A stretch of 64,000 nt of DNA from Nonomuraea gerenzanensis. Its GTDB lineage: Bacteria; Actinomycetota; Actinomycetes; Streptosporangiales; Streptosporangiaceae. The notes under the pieces are model-generated. The model had not been told where the DNA came from, did not search any database, and saw only the letters and a program-made list of their open reading frames with translations. A program made the translations under genes and the position numbers. This document shows, piece after piece, positions 28,641-37,281 of this stretch (position 1 is its first letter; each line of letters starts with the position of its first letter). The stretch is from positions 7,254,001 to 7,318,000 of the forward strand of contig NZ_CP084058.1 in the NCBI RefSeq assembly GCF_020215645.1, written 5' to 3'.

Positions 28641-29380
28641 AGCTCGACCTGAGCGGGGTGTCCGTCGGCGTGGACGGCCACCCGATCGTGCACGGCGCCG
28701 ACCTGAGCGTGGCCGACGGCGAGTTCGTGGCCCTCGTCGGGCCGAACGGCTGCGGCAAGTCCACCCTGATGCGGACGATCTACCGGGCGCTGCGTCCCAC
28801 CGCCGGGCTCATCGCCGTGGACGGTGACGACGTGCACCGGCTGCCCGCCCGCCAGGCCGCCCGGCGCACCGCCGTCGTCGCCCAGGAGACCCCGGCCGAC
28901 CTCGACTTCACCGTGGCCGAGATCGTCTCCATGGGCCGCACCCCGTACCGGGCCGAGGCCGCCGCCGACGCGGAGCGGGGCGCGCGGGCGCTGGACCGCG
29001 TCGGCCTGACGGGCGCCGCCGACCGGATCTTCGCCACCCTGTCCGGCGGCGAGAAGCAGCGCGTCCTGCTGGCCCGCGCGCTGGTCCAGGAGACCCGCCT
29101 GCTCCTGCTGGACGAGCCCACCTCGCACCTGGACATCCGGCACCAGCTGGAGATCCTGCACCTGGTGCGCGAGCTGGGCATCGCCACGCTCGCGGTGCTG
29201 CACGACCTCAACCAGGCCGCCGCCTTCTGCGACCGCCTCTACGTGATGAGCGCCGGCCGCATCGTGGCCGGCGGCCCGCCCGGCCAGGTCCTCACCCCCG
29301 AGCTGATCTCGCAGGTGTACGGCGTGCGCGCCGTCCAGCGCACCCAGCTCGTCTTCGAACGGCTCAAGGACGAGCCGTGA
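28637..29380 (+). CDS. FecE-family ABC transporter ATP-binding protein
   Basis: This 247-residue ATPase has Walker A GPNGCGKST, signature LSGGEKQR, Walker B LLLLDEP and the H-loop VLHDLNQA. Its GTG overlaps the permease stop (GTGA). It completes the importer operon. The 3' end overlaps the convergent phosphatase-family gene by 17 bp. Confidence 0.95.
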   Translation: MKLDLSGVSVGVDGHPIVHGADLSVADGEFVALVGPNGCGKSTLMRTIYRALRPTAGLIAVDGDDVHRLPARQAARRTAVVAQETPADLDFTVAEIVSMGRTPYRAEAAADAERGARALDRVGLTGAADRIFATLSGGEKQRVLLARALVQETRLLLLDEPTSHLDIRHQLEILHLVRELGIATLAVLHDLNQAAAFCDRLYVMSAGRIVAGGPPGQVLTPELISQVYGVRAVQRTQLVFERLKDEP

Positions 29381-30653
29381 GGTCCCGGCCCTGAGCCTGC
29401 GCGGGAGGACGGGTGCCGAGCAGCGCCGCGACGGTCGGGGCGACGTCGATCAGGCGGGCGCCGCGCGGGCGGGCACCGGGCCGGATCCCCGCGCCGGACA
29501 GCAGCAGCGGCACCTTGATCTCGCCCAGGCTGCCGTGAGCGCCGCGCCACTGGCCGGCCGGGGGGTCGAGGGCGAAGCCGTACGGGGGCCGCGCCTCGGC
29601 CACCAGGTCGCCGAGCTTGTCACTGGCGTGCAGCGCGCGCAGCGCGGGCTCGTCCAGCACCCGGCTGATCTCCGGGAGCCCGCGCAGCGCGGACCTGATC
29701 CTGCGGCGGGCGGCCGGCTCGGCCGCGGTGCCGCGCAGCGTGAAGTCGCCCAGGCGGACCGCGTTGGGCACGATGACGACCTCCGTGCCGGCGGCCGGGG
29801 CGGAGCCCGAGGGCACGACCTCGACGCTGTGGCCGAGGGCCTGCACGGCCTCGACGACCTGCGGGAGCAGGGTGCGGTTCCAGCCCGTCATGCCGTGATC
29901 GCTGGTGAGCAGAAACGCCGTGTCCTGAAAAATCCCTGCATCTTGGGTGGCCTGGATCAGGCGGCCGAGCTGGTGGTCGTGCTCGGCGAGCAGCGGGCCG
30001 AGGTTCGGGCTGTCGGGGCCCTCGTTGTGGCCGAGCCCGTCGAGGTCGGAGCTGTAGACGGCGAGCAGGTCGGGAATCCTCGGCACGGTCACCGGCTGCC
30101 CGCCCGAGTCGACCGGCCGCAGGTGGAGAATGTCGATCGCCACGTCCACGCGCTGGGCGAACCCGCCGCCCGGCTGCACGTACAGGTGCTCGGGGTCGCC
30201 GTAACGCACGCCGTGGTCCTGGATCATGTACCACTGGACGGAGGCGACCGTGCGCCCCTCGGCCGCCAGCGACTCGGCGATGGTCTCGGCCGCCAGGAAC
30301 CGGCTCTGGCCCTGCGCCCTGCCGCTCGCCGCGTCGAAGACGTAGGCGACGTTGCCGTGCACCTCCGGGTAAGCGCCCGTGCTCATGGACGCGCGGCAGG
30401 GGTTGGAGACCGTGTGGTAGGTGGCCTCGGCGACCGTGAGCACGCCCCGGGCCGCCAGCCGGTCGAGGTTCGGGGTGGGCACGCGGCCCAGGTAGGCCGG
30501 GTCGAAGCCGTCCCAGTCCACCAGGACGACGTGCCGCGCCCTGCGCCGCCGGCCGGCGCCGGCCGCTGCGGCGGGCGCTGCGGCGGGCGCCGTGCCCGCG
30601 AGGGTGCCGGCCGCCGCCAGGCCGCTGAGCATGGTGCGCCGAGAAATCGACAT
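29364..30653 (-). CDS. Secreted alkaline-phosphatase-superfamily enzyme (phosphodiesterase/pyrophosphatase type)
   Basis: This 429-residue protein has a twin-arginine signal (SISRRTMLSGLAAAG) and an Ala-rich export region. VVLVDWDGFDPAYLG opens the metal-binding fold, followed by the nucleophile region (NPCRASMSTG), YSSDLDGLGHNEGPDS and LTSDHGMTG. It resembles type I phosphodiesterase/nucleotide pyrophosphatases. It should hydrolyse phosphodiesters or sulfate esters outside the cell. ATG 30653 is set by the Tat motif. Confidence 0.88.
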   Translation of the reverse strand: MSISRRTMLSGLAAAGTLAGTAPAAAPAAAAGAGRRRRARHVVLVDWDGFDPAYLGRVPTPNLDRLAARGVLTVAEATYHTVSNPCRASMSTGAYPEVHGNVAYVFDAASGRAQGQSRFLAAETIAESLAAEGRTVASVQWYMIQDHGVRYGDPEHLYVQPGGGFAQRVDVAIDILHLRPVDSGGQPVTVPRIPDLLAVYSSDLDGLGHNEGPDSPNLGPLLAEHDHQLGRLIQATQDAGIFQDTAFLLTSDHGMTGWNRTLLPQVVEAVQALGHSVEVVPSGSAPAAGTEVVIVPNAVRLGDFTLRGTAAEPAARRRIRSALRGLPEISRVLDEPALRALHASDKLGDLVAEARPPYGFALDPPAGQWRGAHGSLGEIKVPLLLSGAGIRPGARPRGARLIDVAPTVAALLGTRPPAQAQGRDLTARP

Positions 30654-30804
30654 GGACGATCCTCGCCTTCGCGGCCGCCGCCGCGACGGCCCCGACCAAC
30701 GTAGAGGACGCCGGGCGTCGATCACACCGGCTTCGGGTGACAACCGCGTGAACGCACTACGGTGTGCGGATCGCCTGTCACCTACGACGAGGAGAGCATC
30801 CCCT

Positions 30805-31503
30805 GTGACCTGGGACCCCTTCGGCACGCTGGGCAACACGCTGTGGATCGGCGGCGGGCAGTGGGCCGGCAAGTCGACCGTGGCCCGGCTGCTGGCCCAG
30901 CGGTACGGGCTGACCGCCTACCACTACGACTACCACGACGCCCGCGGCCACGAGGACCGCCGCGTCGCCCGCCGCCTCAGGCTGGGCGAGCCGCCCGCCG
31001 GGCCTGACCCCGACACGATGTGGGTGCGCCCCACGCCGGCGGAGCTGGCGGAGGAGACCCTGGACGGGTTCCCCGTCCGGTTCGAGTGGGCCCTGGACGA
31101 CCTGCGCGGCCTGGTCTCCGGGCGGCCGATCATCGCCGAGGGCTGGGGGTTGCGGCCGGAGCTGGTCGCGCCGATCGCCGGCTCGCCGCGCCGGATGGTC
31201 GTCATGGTGCCCACCGCGGCGTTCCGCGAGCGGCAGGTGCGCGAGCTGCCCAGGGCCGCCGCCGTCGGGGCCGGAGTCAGCGATCCGGACCGGGCCCAGC
31301 GCAACCGGCTCGAACGCGACCGGCTCGTCGCCGAGGACGCCGTACGCTCGGCGCGCGGCCTGGGCATCCGCGTGATCGAGGTGGACGGCGCCCTCGACGC
31401 CGGCGCGGTGGCGGGGCAGGTGGCCGACCACTTCCGCCCGTACCTGCCGGCCGCTGAGAACCGCTTCGGCCCGCGTCTGCCCGCCACCGAGGACCGCGGG
31501 TGA
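30805..31503 (+). CDS. Small P-loop NTPase / kinase-like protein of unknown function
   Basis: This 232-residue protein has a Walker A motif near the N-terminus (GGGQWAGKSTVARLLAQRYG), then YHYDYHD and PIIAEGWGLRPELV. That is the pattern of small-molecule kinase-like P-loop proteins. The substrate is not recognisable. GTG 30805 follows GAGGAGAG. Its stop overlaps the GTG of the P1 peptidase gene, so the two are translationally coupled. Confidence 0.75.
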   Translation: MTWDPFGTLGNTLWIGGGQWAGKSTVARLLAQRYGLTAYHYDYHDARGHEDRRVARRLRLGEPPAGPDPDTMWVRPTPAELAEETLDGFPVRFEWALDDLRGLVSGRPIIAEGWGLRPELVAPIAGSPRRMVVMVPTAAFRERQVRELPRAAAVGAGVSDPDRAQRNRLERDRLVAEDAVRSARGLGIRVIEVDGALDAGAVAGQVADHFRPYLPAAENRFGPRLPATEDRG

Positions 31504-32492
31504 GCGGGCGCTCGCGGGCACGCGACCTCGGCGTGCTCGTCGGCCCGCTGCCGACCGGCCCGCTCAACGCGATCACCGACGTCGCCGGGGTGCTGGTCGG
31601 GCAGACCACCATCGACGACGGCGCCGACCTGCACACCGGGGTCACCGCGATCGTGCCCGGCCCCATGACGGCGCTGCCCGCCGCGGTCTGCACCGGCAAC
31701 GGCTACGGCAAGCTGGTCGGCTCGACCCAGGTGGACGAGCTGGGCGTGCTGGAGTCGCCGATCGTGCTGACCGGCACGCTGTCGGTGTTCCGCGCGGCGG
31801 ACGCGGTGCTCACGTACCTGATGGGGCGGCACCCGGAGGGGCTCTCCTTCAACCCGCTCGTCGGGGAGACCAACGACGGCTTCCTGTCCGACATCCGGCG
31901 CCGCCCGATCAGCGAGCGGCACGTCCTGGGCGCGCTGGAGGGCGCGTCCGCCGGCCTGCCCGCCGAGGGATGCGCGGGCGCGGGCACGGGGACGACGGCC
32001 CTGGGGTTCAAGGCCGGGATCGGCACCTCGTCCAGGCGGCTGGTGGTGCGGGACCTCCCCGTCACGGTGGGGGCGCTGGTGCAGGCCAACTTCGGCGGCG
32101 TGCTGACCGTCCGGGGCGTGCCGATGCCGGTCGAGGAGCTGGTTCCGGAGGCGTCCCGGATGGAGCCGCCGGGCAACTCGTGCATGATCGTGGTGGCCAC
32201 GGACGCGCCGCTCGACGCCCGCCGCCTCGGCCGGCTGGCCCGCCGGGCGATCTTCGCGATGGGGCGGGTGGGGGCGTCGTACTCGCACGGGAGCGGTGAC
32301 TACGCGATCGCGTTCAGCACGGCGGCACAGTCGCCGGTGCTGCCGGATGCCGCGTTGAACCCGGTGTTCGCGGCGGTCATGGACGCGGTGGAGGAGGCAC
32401 TGCTCAACTCCCTGTTCATGGCCACCACCACGACCGGGATCCACGGTCACACGAGTTACGCGGTGCCTTACGACCGACTCGCGATGCACTAA
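31500..32492 (+). CDS. P1-family (DmpA-type) aminopeptidase
   Basis: This 330-residue Ntn-hydrolase-like enzyme is of the DmpA/beta-peptidyl aminopeptidase family. It self-cleaves before the catalytic Ser in PPGNSCMIVVATDAPL (about residues 222-237). NAITDVAGVLVGQTTI and CAGAGTGTTALGFKAGIG are also family-typical. Known members cleave N-terminal L- or D-residues or beta-peptides. Coupled to the P-loop gene by GTGA, it may process a peptide or amide made or recognised by that protein. Confidence 0.92.
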   Translation: MSGRSRARDLGVLVGPLPTGPLNAITDVAGVLVGQTTIDDGADLHTGVTAIVPGPMTALPAAVCTGNGYGKLVGSTQVDELGVLESPIVLTGTLSVFRAADAVLTYLMGRHPEGLSFNPLVGETNDGFLSDIRRRPISERHVLGALEGASAGLPAEGCAGAGTGTTALGFKAGIGTSSRRLVVRDLPVTVGALVQANFGGVLTVRGVPMPVEELVPEASRMEPPGNSCMIVVATDAPLDARRLGRLARRAIFAMGRVGASYSHGSGDYAIAFSTAAQSPVLPDAALNPVFAAVMDAVEEALLNSLFMATTTTGIHGHTSYAVPYDRLAMH

Positions 32493-32507
32493 TTTCATCG
32501 CCTCTCT

Positions 32508-32517
32508 GAAATATTTC
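32508..32517. promoter_or_regulatory. GAAATATTTC palindrome before the acetylxylan esterase
   Basis: This perfect 10-bp palindrome lies in the 168-bp gap upstream of the esterase. It resembles the GAAA-TTTC palindromes known near Streptomyces xylanase genes. A related CTGAAA-A-TTTCAG lies before the GH11 xylanase at 46132. Confidence 0.45.
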
Positions 32518-32593
32518 GGCGACTTTATTCCAGCTAGGAAGCGTTGCTCAGCAATTGATCAAGCACAGGATCCCGAAACCTTTCCACCCCTCG

Positions 32594-32622
32594 TTGACAT
32601 GTTTCGGGACCGTCCCCACAAT
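32594..32622 (+). promoter_or_regulatory. Probable sigma-A-type promoter of the esterase
   Basis: TTGACA (32594-32599), a 17-bp spacer and CACAAT (32617-32622) lie 38 bp before the start codon. The -35 is a perfect consensus and the -10 is a four-of-six match. Confidence 0.5.
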
Positions 32623-32660
32623 GACCGCAGGCCACCCCTCAACGATCAAGGGGATCAGCG

Positions 32661-33665
32661 ATGATCGATCGGAAACGCGGTTCATCCCTCGCCGCCGGGC
32701 TCCTGGGCGCCATCCTCACCGTCTGCCTCGCCGTCACCGCCACAGCGGCGCTGGCCGCCGGGCGCAGAGCCGCCGCCGACTGCAGCGCGGGCTACGTCGG
32801 CCTGACCTACGACGACGGCCCCAACGCCGGCAACACCACCAACCTGCTCAACGCGCTGACCTCGAACGGCCTGCGCGCCACGATGTTCAACACCGGCCAG
32901 AACGCCCAGAACAACCAGGGCCTGGTCAGGGCGCAGCGCGACGCCGGCATGTGGATCGGCAACCACAGCTGGTCGCACCCGCACCTGACCCAGCTCAGCA
33001 GCGCCCAGATGCAGTCGGAGCTGCAGCGCACCCAGCAGGTCATCCAGCAGGCCACCGGCACCGCGCCACGGTTGTTCCGCCCGCCGTACGGGGAGACCAA
33101 CGCCACCCTGCGGTCGGTGGAGCAGCAGCTCGGCCTGACCGAGGTGCTCTGGGACGTCGACTCCCAGGACTGGAACGGCGCCGGCACCGCGCAGATCGTG
33201 CAGGCCGCGAGCCGGCTGCAGAACGGCCAGGTCATCCTCATGCACGACCAGTACGCCACGACGCTGGCCGCCGTCCCGCAGATCGCCGCGAACCTGCGCA
33301 GCCGCAACCTGTGCGCCGGGATGATCTCCCCGGTCACCGGCAGGGCCGTCGCCCCCGACGGTGGCTCGAACCCGCCGTCCTCCCCGCCGCCCGGCGGCAC
33401 CTGCACGGCCACGATCACGCAGGGCCAGCAGTGGAGCGACCGCTTCAACCTGTCGGTGACGCTCTCGGGCACCAGCTCGTGGGTCGCCACGGTCACCCTG
33501 AACCGGCCGCAGCGCATCATCGCGACCTGGAACGGCACCCCGTCATGGGACTCCAGCGGCTATGTGATGACGATGCGGCCGAACGGTAGCGGCAACACCT
33601 TCGGCTTCACCGTCCAGCACAACGGCACCTGGACCTGGCCGTCGGTCTCCTGCCGCGCGGGCTGA
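32661..33665 (+). CDS. Secreted CE4 polysaccharide deacetylase with CBM2 (acetylxylan esterase-like)
   Basis: This 334-residue exoenzyme has a signal peptide (1-33). The NodB domain (about 42-225) shows TYDDGP (Asp51/Asp52), HSWSHP (His102/His106 zinc ligands), RPPYGE, DVDSQDW and ILMHD, so all five CE4 motifs are intact. A short Pro-Ser linker leads to a C-terminal CBM2 (about 247-334). The layout matches Streptomyces acetylxylan esterase AxeA. It probably deacetylates xylan or chitin and should cooperate with the GH11 xylanase, which has a similar CBM2. Confidence 0.93.
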   Translation: MIDRKRGSSLAAGLLGAILTVCLAVTATAALAAGRRAAADCSAGYVGLTYDDGPNAGNTTNLLNALTSNGLRATMFNTGQNAQNNQGLVRAQRDAGMWIGNHSWSHPHLTQLSSAQMQSELQRTQQVIQQATGTAPRLFRPPYGETNATLRSVEQQLGLTEVLWDVDSQDWNGAGTAQIVQAASRLQNGQVILMHDQYATTLAAVPQIAANLRSRNLCAGMISPVTGRAVAPDGGSNPPSSPPPGGTCTATITQGQQWSDRFNLSVTLSGTSSWVATVTLNRPQRIIATWNGTPSWDSSGYVMTMRPNGSGNTFGFTVQHNGTWTWPSVSCRAG

Positions 33666-33679
33666 CGCGGGACGGTACG

Positions 33680-33714
33680 ACCTGTCATACAGGCTAGAGT
33701 CCTGTATGACAGGT
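33680..33714. promoter_or_regulatory. Double palindrome upstream of mqo-gntR, probable GntR operator
   Basis: ACCTGTCATACAGG (33680-33693) and its exact inverse CCTGTATGACAGGT (33701-33714) flank the 7-bp spacer CTAGAGT. Each arm is itself palindromic (CCTGT-N3-ACAGG), so two 13-bp sites face each other. TAGAGT (33695-33700) in the centre is a plausible -10 box, so a bound repressor would block it. The GntR protein two genes on is the natural ligand. It could also fold as a terminator for the esterase. Confidence 0.65.
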
Positions 33715-33740
33715 TTGTCCTACCGCGAGGAGAACGTCAC

Positions 33741-35219
33741 GTGTCCGATCGAGCCGCCTACGACGTGGTGCTGGTGGGTGGCGGCATCATGAGCGCCACC
33801 CTCGGCGCGCTGCTGCGCCGGATACGGCCCGACTGGTCGCTCCTCGTGCTCGAACGGCTGGACGGCCTGGGCCTGGAGAGCTCCTCCGGCTGGAACAACG
33901 CGGGCACCGGGCACGCCGGGCTGTGCGAGTTCAACTACACGCCGCTCACCGCGTCCGGCTCGATCGACGTGAGCGGCGCCATCGCGGTCAACGAGCAGTT
34001 CCAGCTCTCCCGGCAGCTCTGGGCGCGGCTGGCCGAGGAGGGCACGCTCGGCGATCCCACGGGCTTCATCCGGCCGGTCCCGCACTACGCTTTCGCCCAC
34101 GGCGCCGCCGGGGTCGCGCACCTGCGGCTGCGGCACGCGGCGTTGCGCGGGCACCCGCTGTTCGAGGGCATGGAGCTGACCACCGATCCCGCTGTGCTGG
34201 CGCGGTGGCTGCCGCTGATGTTCGACGGCCGCTCGGAGCGCGAGCCGGTGGCCGTCTGCCGCACCCGTGGCGGCACGGACGTCGACTACGGGGTGCTCAC
34301 CCGCCGGTTGTTCGCCGCCCTGGCGGGCGACGGCGCCGACGTGCGGACCGGCCACGAGGTGCGGGCGCTGCGCCGCGACGGGCGGTCCTGGCTGCTGCGG
34401 GTGCGGGATCTGCACGGCGCCCGCGATCACGTCGTACGCGCCGGGTTCGTGTTCCTCGGCGCGGGCGGCGGGACGTTGCCCCTGCTGCAGAGCGCCGGCG
34501 TGCCGGAGACGCGCGGCTACGGCGGCTTCCCCATCAGCGGCCGGTTCCTCCGCGCGGCCGATCCGGGGCTGGTGGCCCGCCATCACGCCAAGGTCTACAG
34601 CCATGCCGAGCCCGGCGCGCCGTCGTTGTCGGTGCCGCACCTGGACACGCGGGTCGTGGACGGGCGGGCGTACCTCATGTTCGGCCCCTTCGCCGCGTTC
34701 TCCCCGCGCTTCCTCAAGCGCGGGCGGCTGACCGACCTGCCGCGCTCGGTGCACGCGCGCAACGCGGGCACGCTGCTCGGCGCGGCCCGCCACCACGGTG
34801 ACCTCGTGCGTTACCTCGTCGGGCAGCTCACGCAGACGCCTGGCGGGCGGTTGCGGGCGCTGCGCCGGTTCGTCCCCGACGCGCGGGCGCGCGACTGGGA
34901 GCTCGTCACCGCCGGCCAGCGGGTGCAGGTGGTCAAGCGGGTGAACGGCCGGGGCTCGATCGCCGGCTTCGGCACCGAGGTCGTGACGTCGTCCCACGGC
35001 GGCCTCGCCCCCCTGCTCGGTGCCTCCCCCGGCGCCTCCGCCTCCGTGGCGATCATGCTGGACGTGCTCGAACGGGCCTTCCCTGACGACGTACGCGACT
35101 GGCGTCCGGCCCTGCGCGACCTGCTCCCCTCCTACGGCGTCCCCCTGTCACAGGACCCCGCCCTGCTGCGGGACCTCACCCGGCGCACCGGCACCGCCCT
35201 GGGCCTGGACCATGGCTGA
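33741..35219 (+). CDS. mqo: Malate:quinone oxidoreductase
   Basis: This 492-residue peripheral-membrane flavoenzyme oxidises malate and passes electrons to quinone. The FAD-binding N-terminus is DVVLVGGGIMSATLGALLRR. ESSSGWNNAGTGHAGLCEFNYTP and GFGTEVVTSSHGGLAPLLGASPGAS are Mqo hallmarks. GTG 33741 follows GCGAGGAGAAC. It overlaps the gntR gene by 8 bp, so regulator and enzyme are coupled under the palindromic operator. Confidence 0.95.
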   Translation: MSDRAAYDVVLVGGGIMSATLGALLRRIRPDWSLLVLERLDGLGLESSSGWNNAGTGHAGLCEFNYTPLTASGSIDVSGAIAVNEQFQLSRQLWARLAEEGTLGDPTGFIRPVPHYAFAHGAAGVAHLRLRHAALRGHPLFEGMELTTDPAVLARWLPLMFDGRSEREPVAVCRTRGGTDVDYGVLTRRLFAALAGDGADVRTGHEVRALRRDGRSWLLRVRDLHGARDHVVRAGFVFLGAGGGTLPLLQSAGVPETRGYGGFPISGRFLRAADPGLVARHHAKVYSHAEPGAPSLSVPHLDTRVVDGRAYLMFGPFAAFSPRFLKRGRLTDLPRSVHARNAGTLLGAARHHGDLVRYLVGQLTQTPGGRLRALRRFVPDARARDWELVTAGQRVQVVKRVNGRGSIAGFGTEVVTSSHGGLAPLLGASPGASASVAIMLDVLERAFPDDVRDWRPALRDLLPSYGVPLSQDPALLRDLTRRTGTALGLDHG

Positions 35220-35892
35220 CGGTCACGGCGCGAGCCTCGCCGACCGGGTGGAGGGCGAGCTGCGGCGCGGCATCGCCGGCGGTGAGTGGCAGCCGGGCGG
35301 GCTGCTGCCGTCGGAGGGCGAGCTGGCCTTCCGGTTCGGTGTCAGCCGCACCGTCGTCCGCGAGGCCATCTCCCGGCTGCGCGCGGCGGGGCTGGTCGAG
35401 ACGCGGCGCGGGCGCGGCTCGTCCGTCCTGGCCAGGCCCGCGGCGCAGGACCTGACCCACTCGCTCGGCACGGTGCGCACCGCGCAGGACCGGCTGCACC
35501 TGCTGGAGCTGCGGCGCGGCATCGAGGTGGAGGCCGCCGCGCTCGCCGCCACCCGCCGCACCCCGGCCGCGCTGGCCGCCCTCGACGCCGCACTGCGCCG
35601 CACGGCCACGGTCCGTGGCGGCCCCAGCGCCGCGGTCGAGGCCGACTTCGCCTTCCACCGGGCCGTCGCCGCCGCCACGGGGAACCGGTTCTACCTGGAT
35701 CTGCTCGACACGCTCGGTGCGGGGGCGATCACCCGGCCGTTCGCCGGGGGCGAGCCCGATCCTGGGCATCTCGACCAGGTGCATGGTGAGCATCGGCGGG
35801 TTCGGGATGCGATCGCGGCGGGTGATGCGATGGGGGCGGCGGCGGCCATGCGCACCCACCTCGATGCCTCCATGGCGCGGCTCAACGGCTGA
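35212..35892 (+). CDS. GntR-family regulator, FadR/FCD subfamily
   Basis: This 226-residue regulator has an N-terminal winged helix (LPSEGELAFRFGVSRTVVREAI). The all-helical FCD effector domain has metal-ligand-type Asp/His positions (EADFAFHRAVAAATGN, HGEHRRVRDAI, RTHLDAS). The ATG lies inside the mqo 3' end. FCD regulators often bind organic acids, so malate or a related acid is a reasonable effector. The palindromes at 33680-33714 probably give autoregulation. Confidence 0.92.
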   Translation: MADGHGASLADRVEGELRRGIAGGEWQPGGLLPSEGELAFRFGVSRTVVREAISRLRAAGLVETRRGRGSSVLARPAAQDLTHSLGTVRTAQDRLHLLELRRGIEVEAAALAATRRTPAALAALDAALRRTATVRGGPSAAVEADFAFHRAVAAATGNRFYLDLLDTLGAGAITRPFAGGEPDPGHLDQVHGEHRRVRDAIAAGDAMGAAAAMRTHLDASMARLNG

Positions 35893-35927
35893 ACGCCGCC
35901 CGCCGACCGCTCCGGCTGAGCGCGCCG

Positions 35928-37160
35928 TTACGACCGCTCACCCACCCGGTCCGCGGGGCGTTCCCCTGGACGCTCCTCCTGCGCCTGCCCCTCCTGCGCC
36001 TCCTGCTCCGGTGCAGGCCGCCTGTGCAGCAGGAGCGCGGTCAGGCAGCCCGCCACCAGGCCCCAGAACGCCGCGCCGATGCTCAAAATCGTCATCCCGG
36101 ACGCGGTGACCACGAACGTGACCACCGCAGCCTCGCGTCCCTCCGGCTCGGTCACCGCGCCCGCCAGCGAGGAGCCCAGCGCCGACAGCAACGCGAGCCC
36201 GGCCACCGCGGTGACCAGCACCGGCGGGGACAGCAGCACCAACGCCATGGCCAGGCCCGCACCGAGGCCGAGCGCCAGCTGCCCGGCGCCGAGCGCCACC
36301 GTCGCGATCCACCGGCGGCCGGGGTCGGGATGGGTGTCCGGGCCGGCGGTCAGCGCCGCGGTGATCGCGGCCAGGTTGACGGCGTGCCCACCGAACGGCG
36401 CAGCCGCCGCACTCGCCAGACCGGTCGCGACCAGGATCGGGCGCAGGGGCGGCGCGTACCCGTAGGTCGCCATGACCGCCATGCCCGGAACGTTCTGCGC
36501 CGCCATGGTGACGAGGAACAGCGGGACGGCGATGCTCACCACCGCCGACAGGCTCAGCGACGGGACGGTCACCTCGACGGCGGGCCGCAACGCCGCACCG
36601 GACAGCCCGCCGCCCGTCCCCTGCACCGCGATGGCGATGACCGCCACGACGAGCGCGCCGGGAACGGCCCACCGCCGCTGGTACCGCTGCAACACCGCCC
36701 ACGTCAGGACGACGGGCACCGCCAGCAACGGGACGTCCACGATCGCGCGGACCGGTGCGGTGCACAGGCTGAGGATGACGCCCGCCAGCATGGCGGCGGC
36801 GATCGGGCGCGGGATGGCGGCGATCGCCCGAGCCGGCCAGGGTGACAGGCCGGCCAGGACGATGAGCCCGGCGCAGACGACGAACGCGCCGACCGCGGCG
36901 GGAAAACCGCCGGGCACGGGGCCGGTCGCCATCAGCAGCGCCGCGCCGGGGGTGGACCAGGCGATGCTGATCGGCATGCGGTGGCGCAACCCGAGGAAGA
37001 TCGCCGCCGCGCCGACGCCGCAGCACAGGGCGAGCAGCCCGGACGCCGCCTGTCCCGGCGTCGCCCCTACGGCTCGCAGCCCGGCGAGCACGACGGTGAA
37101 CGAGCTGGCGTAGCCGACCACCGCGCTGACCAGGCCCGCCAAGACGGCATGCACGCGCAT
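35928..37160 (-). CDS. BenE-family benzoate/H+ symporter-like transporter
   Basis: This 410-residue protein has about 11-12 transmembrane helices. VHAVLAGLVSAVVGYASSFTVVLAGLRAVGAT and MPISIAWSTPGAALL are typical of BenE. It has a charged Glu-rich C-terminal tail. ATG 37160 follows GGAGGAG. The substrate may be benzoate or another aromatic acid. A perfect inverted repeat lies 28 bp upstream. No benzoate-degrading genes adjoin it, but two aldehyde dehydrogenases lie at 47-52 kb. Confidence 0.9.
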   Translation of the reverse strand: MRVHAVLAGLVSAVVGYASSFTVVLAGLRAVGATPGQAASGLLALCCGVGAAAIFLGLRHRMPISIAWSTPGAALLMATGPVPGGFPAAVGAFVVCAGLIVLAGLSPWPARAIAAIPRPIAAAMLAGVILSLCTAPVRAIVDVPLLAVPVVLTWAVLQRYQRRWAVPGALVVAVIAIAVQGTGGGLSGAALRPAVEVTVPSLSLSAVVSIAVPLFLVTMAAQNVPGMAVMATYGYAPPLRPILVATGLASAAAAPFGGHAVNLAAITAALTAGPDTHPDPGRRWIATVALGAGQLALGLGAGLAMALVLLSPPVLVTAVAGLALLSALGSSLAGAVTEPEGREAAVVTFVVTASGMTILSIGAAFWGLVAGCLTALLLHRRPAPEQEAQEGQAQEERPGERPADRVGERS

Positions 37161-37187
37161 GTCCGCTCCTCCCCCGCCGCCGCCACC

Positions 37188-37203
37188 GTTCCGCATACGG
37201 AAC
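37188..37203. promoter_or_regulatory. GTTCCG-CATA-CGGAAC operator-like site before benE
   Basis: This is an inverted repeat with 6-bp arms 28 bp upstream of the benE start, where a repressor would block transcription. It resembles GTTCCC-GCATA-GGGAAC before the P450 gene at 52561. The binding protein is unknown; the IclR protein of this window is one candidate. Confidence 0.5.
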
Positions 37204-37281
37204 GAACCATAGCCACGAGGTCATCGCGGGACAAGCCCGGCCCCTCGGAGCGGTGGAGCGCCGGGCGCGCCGAGCGGGGCG

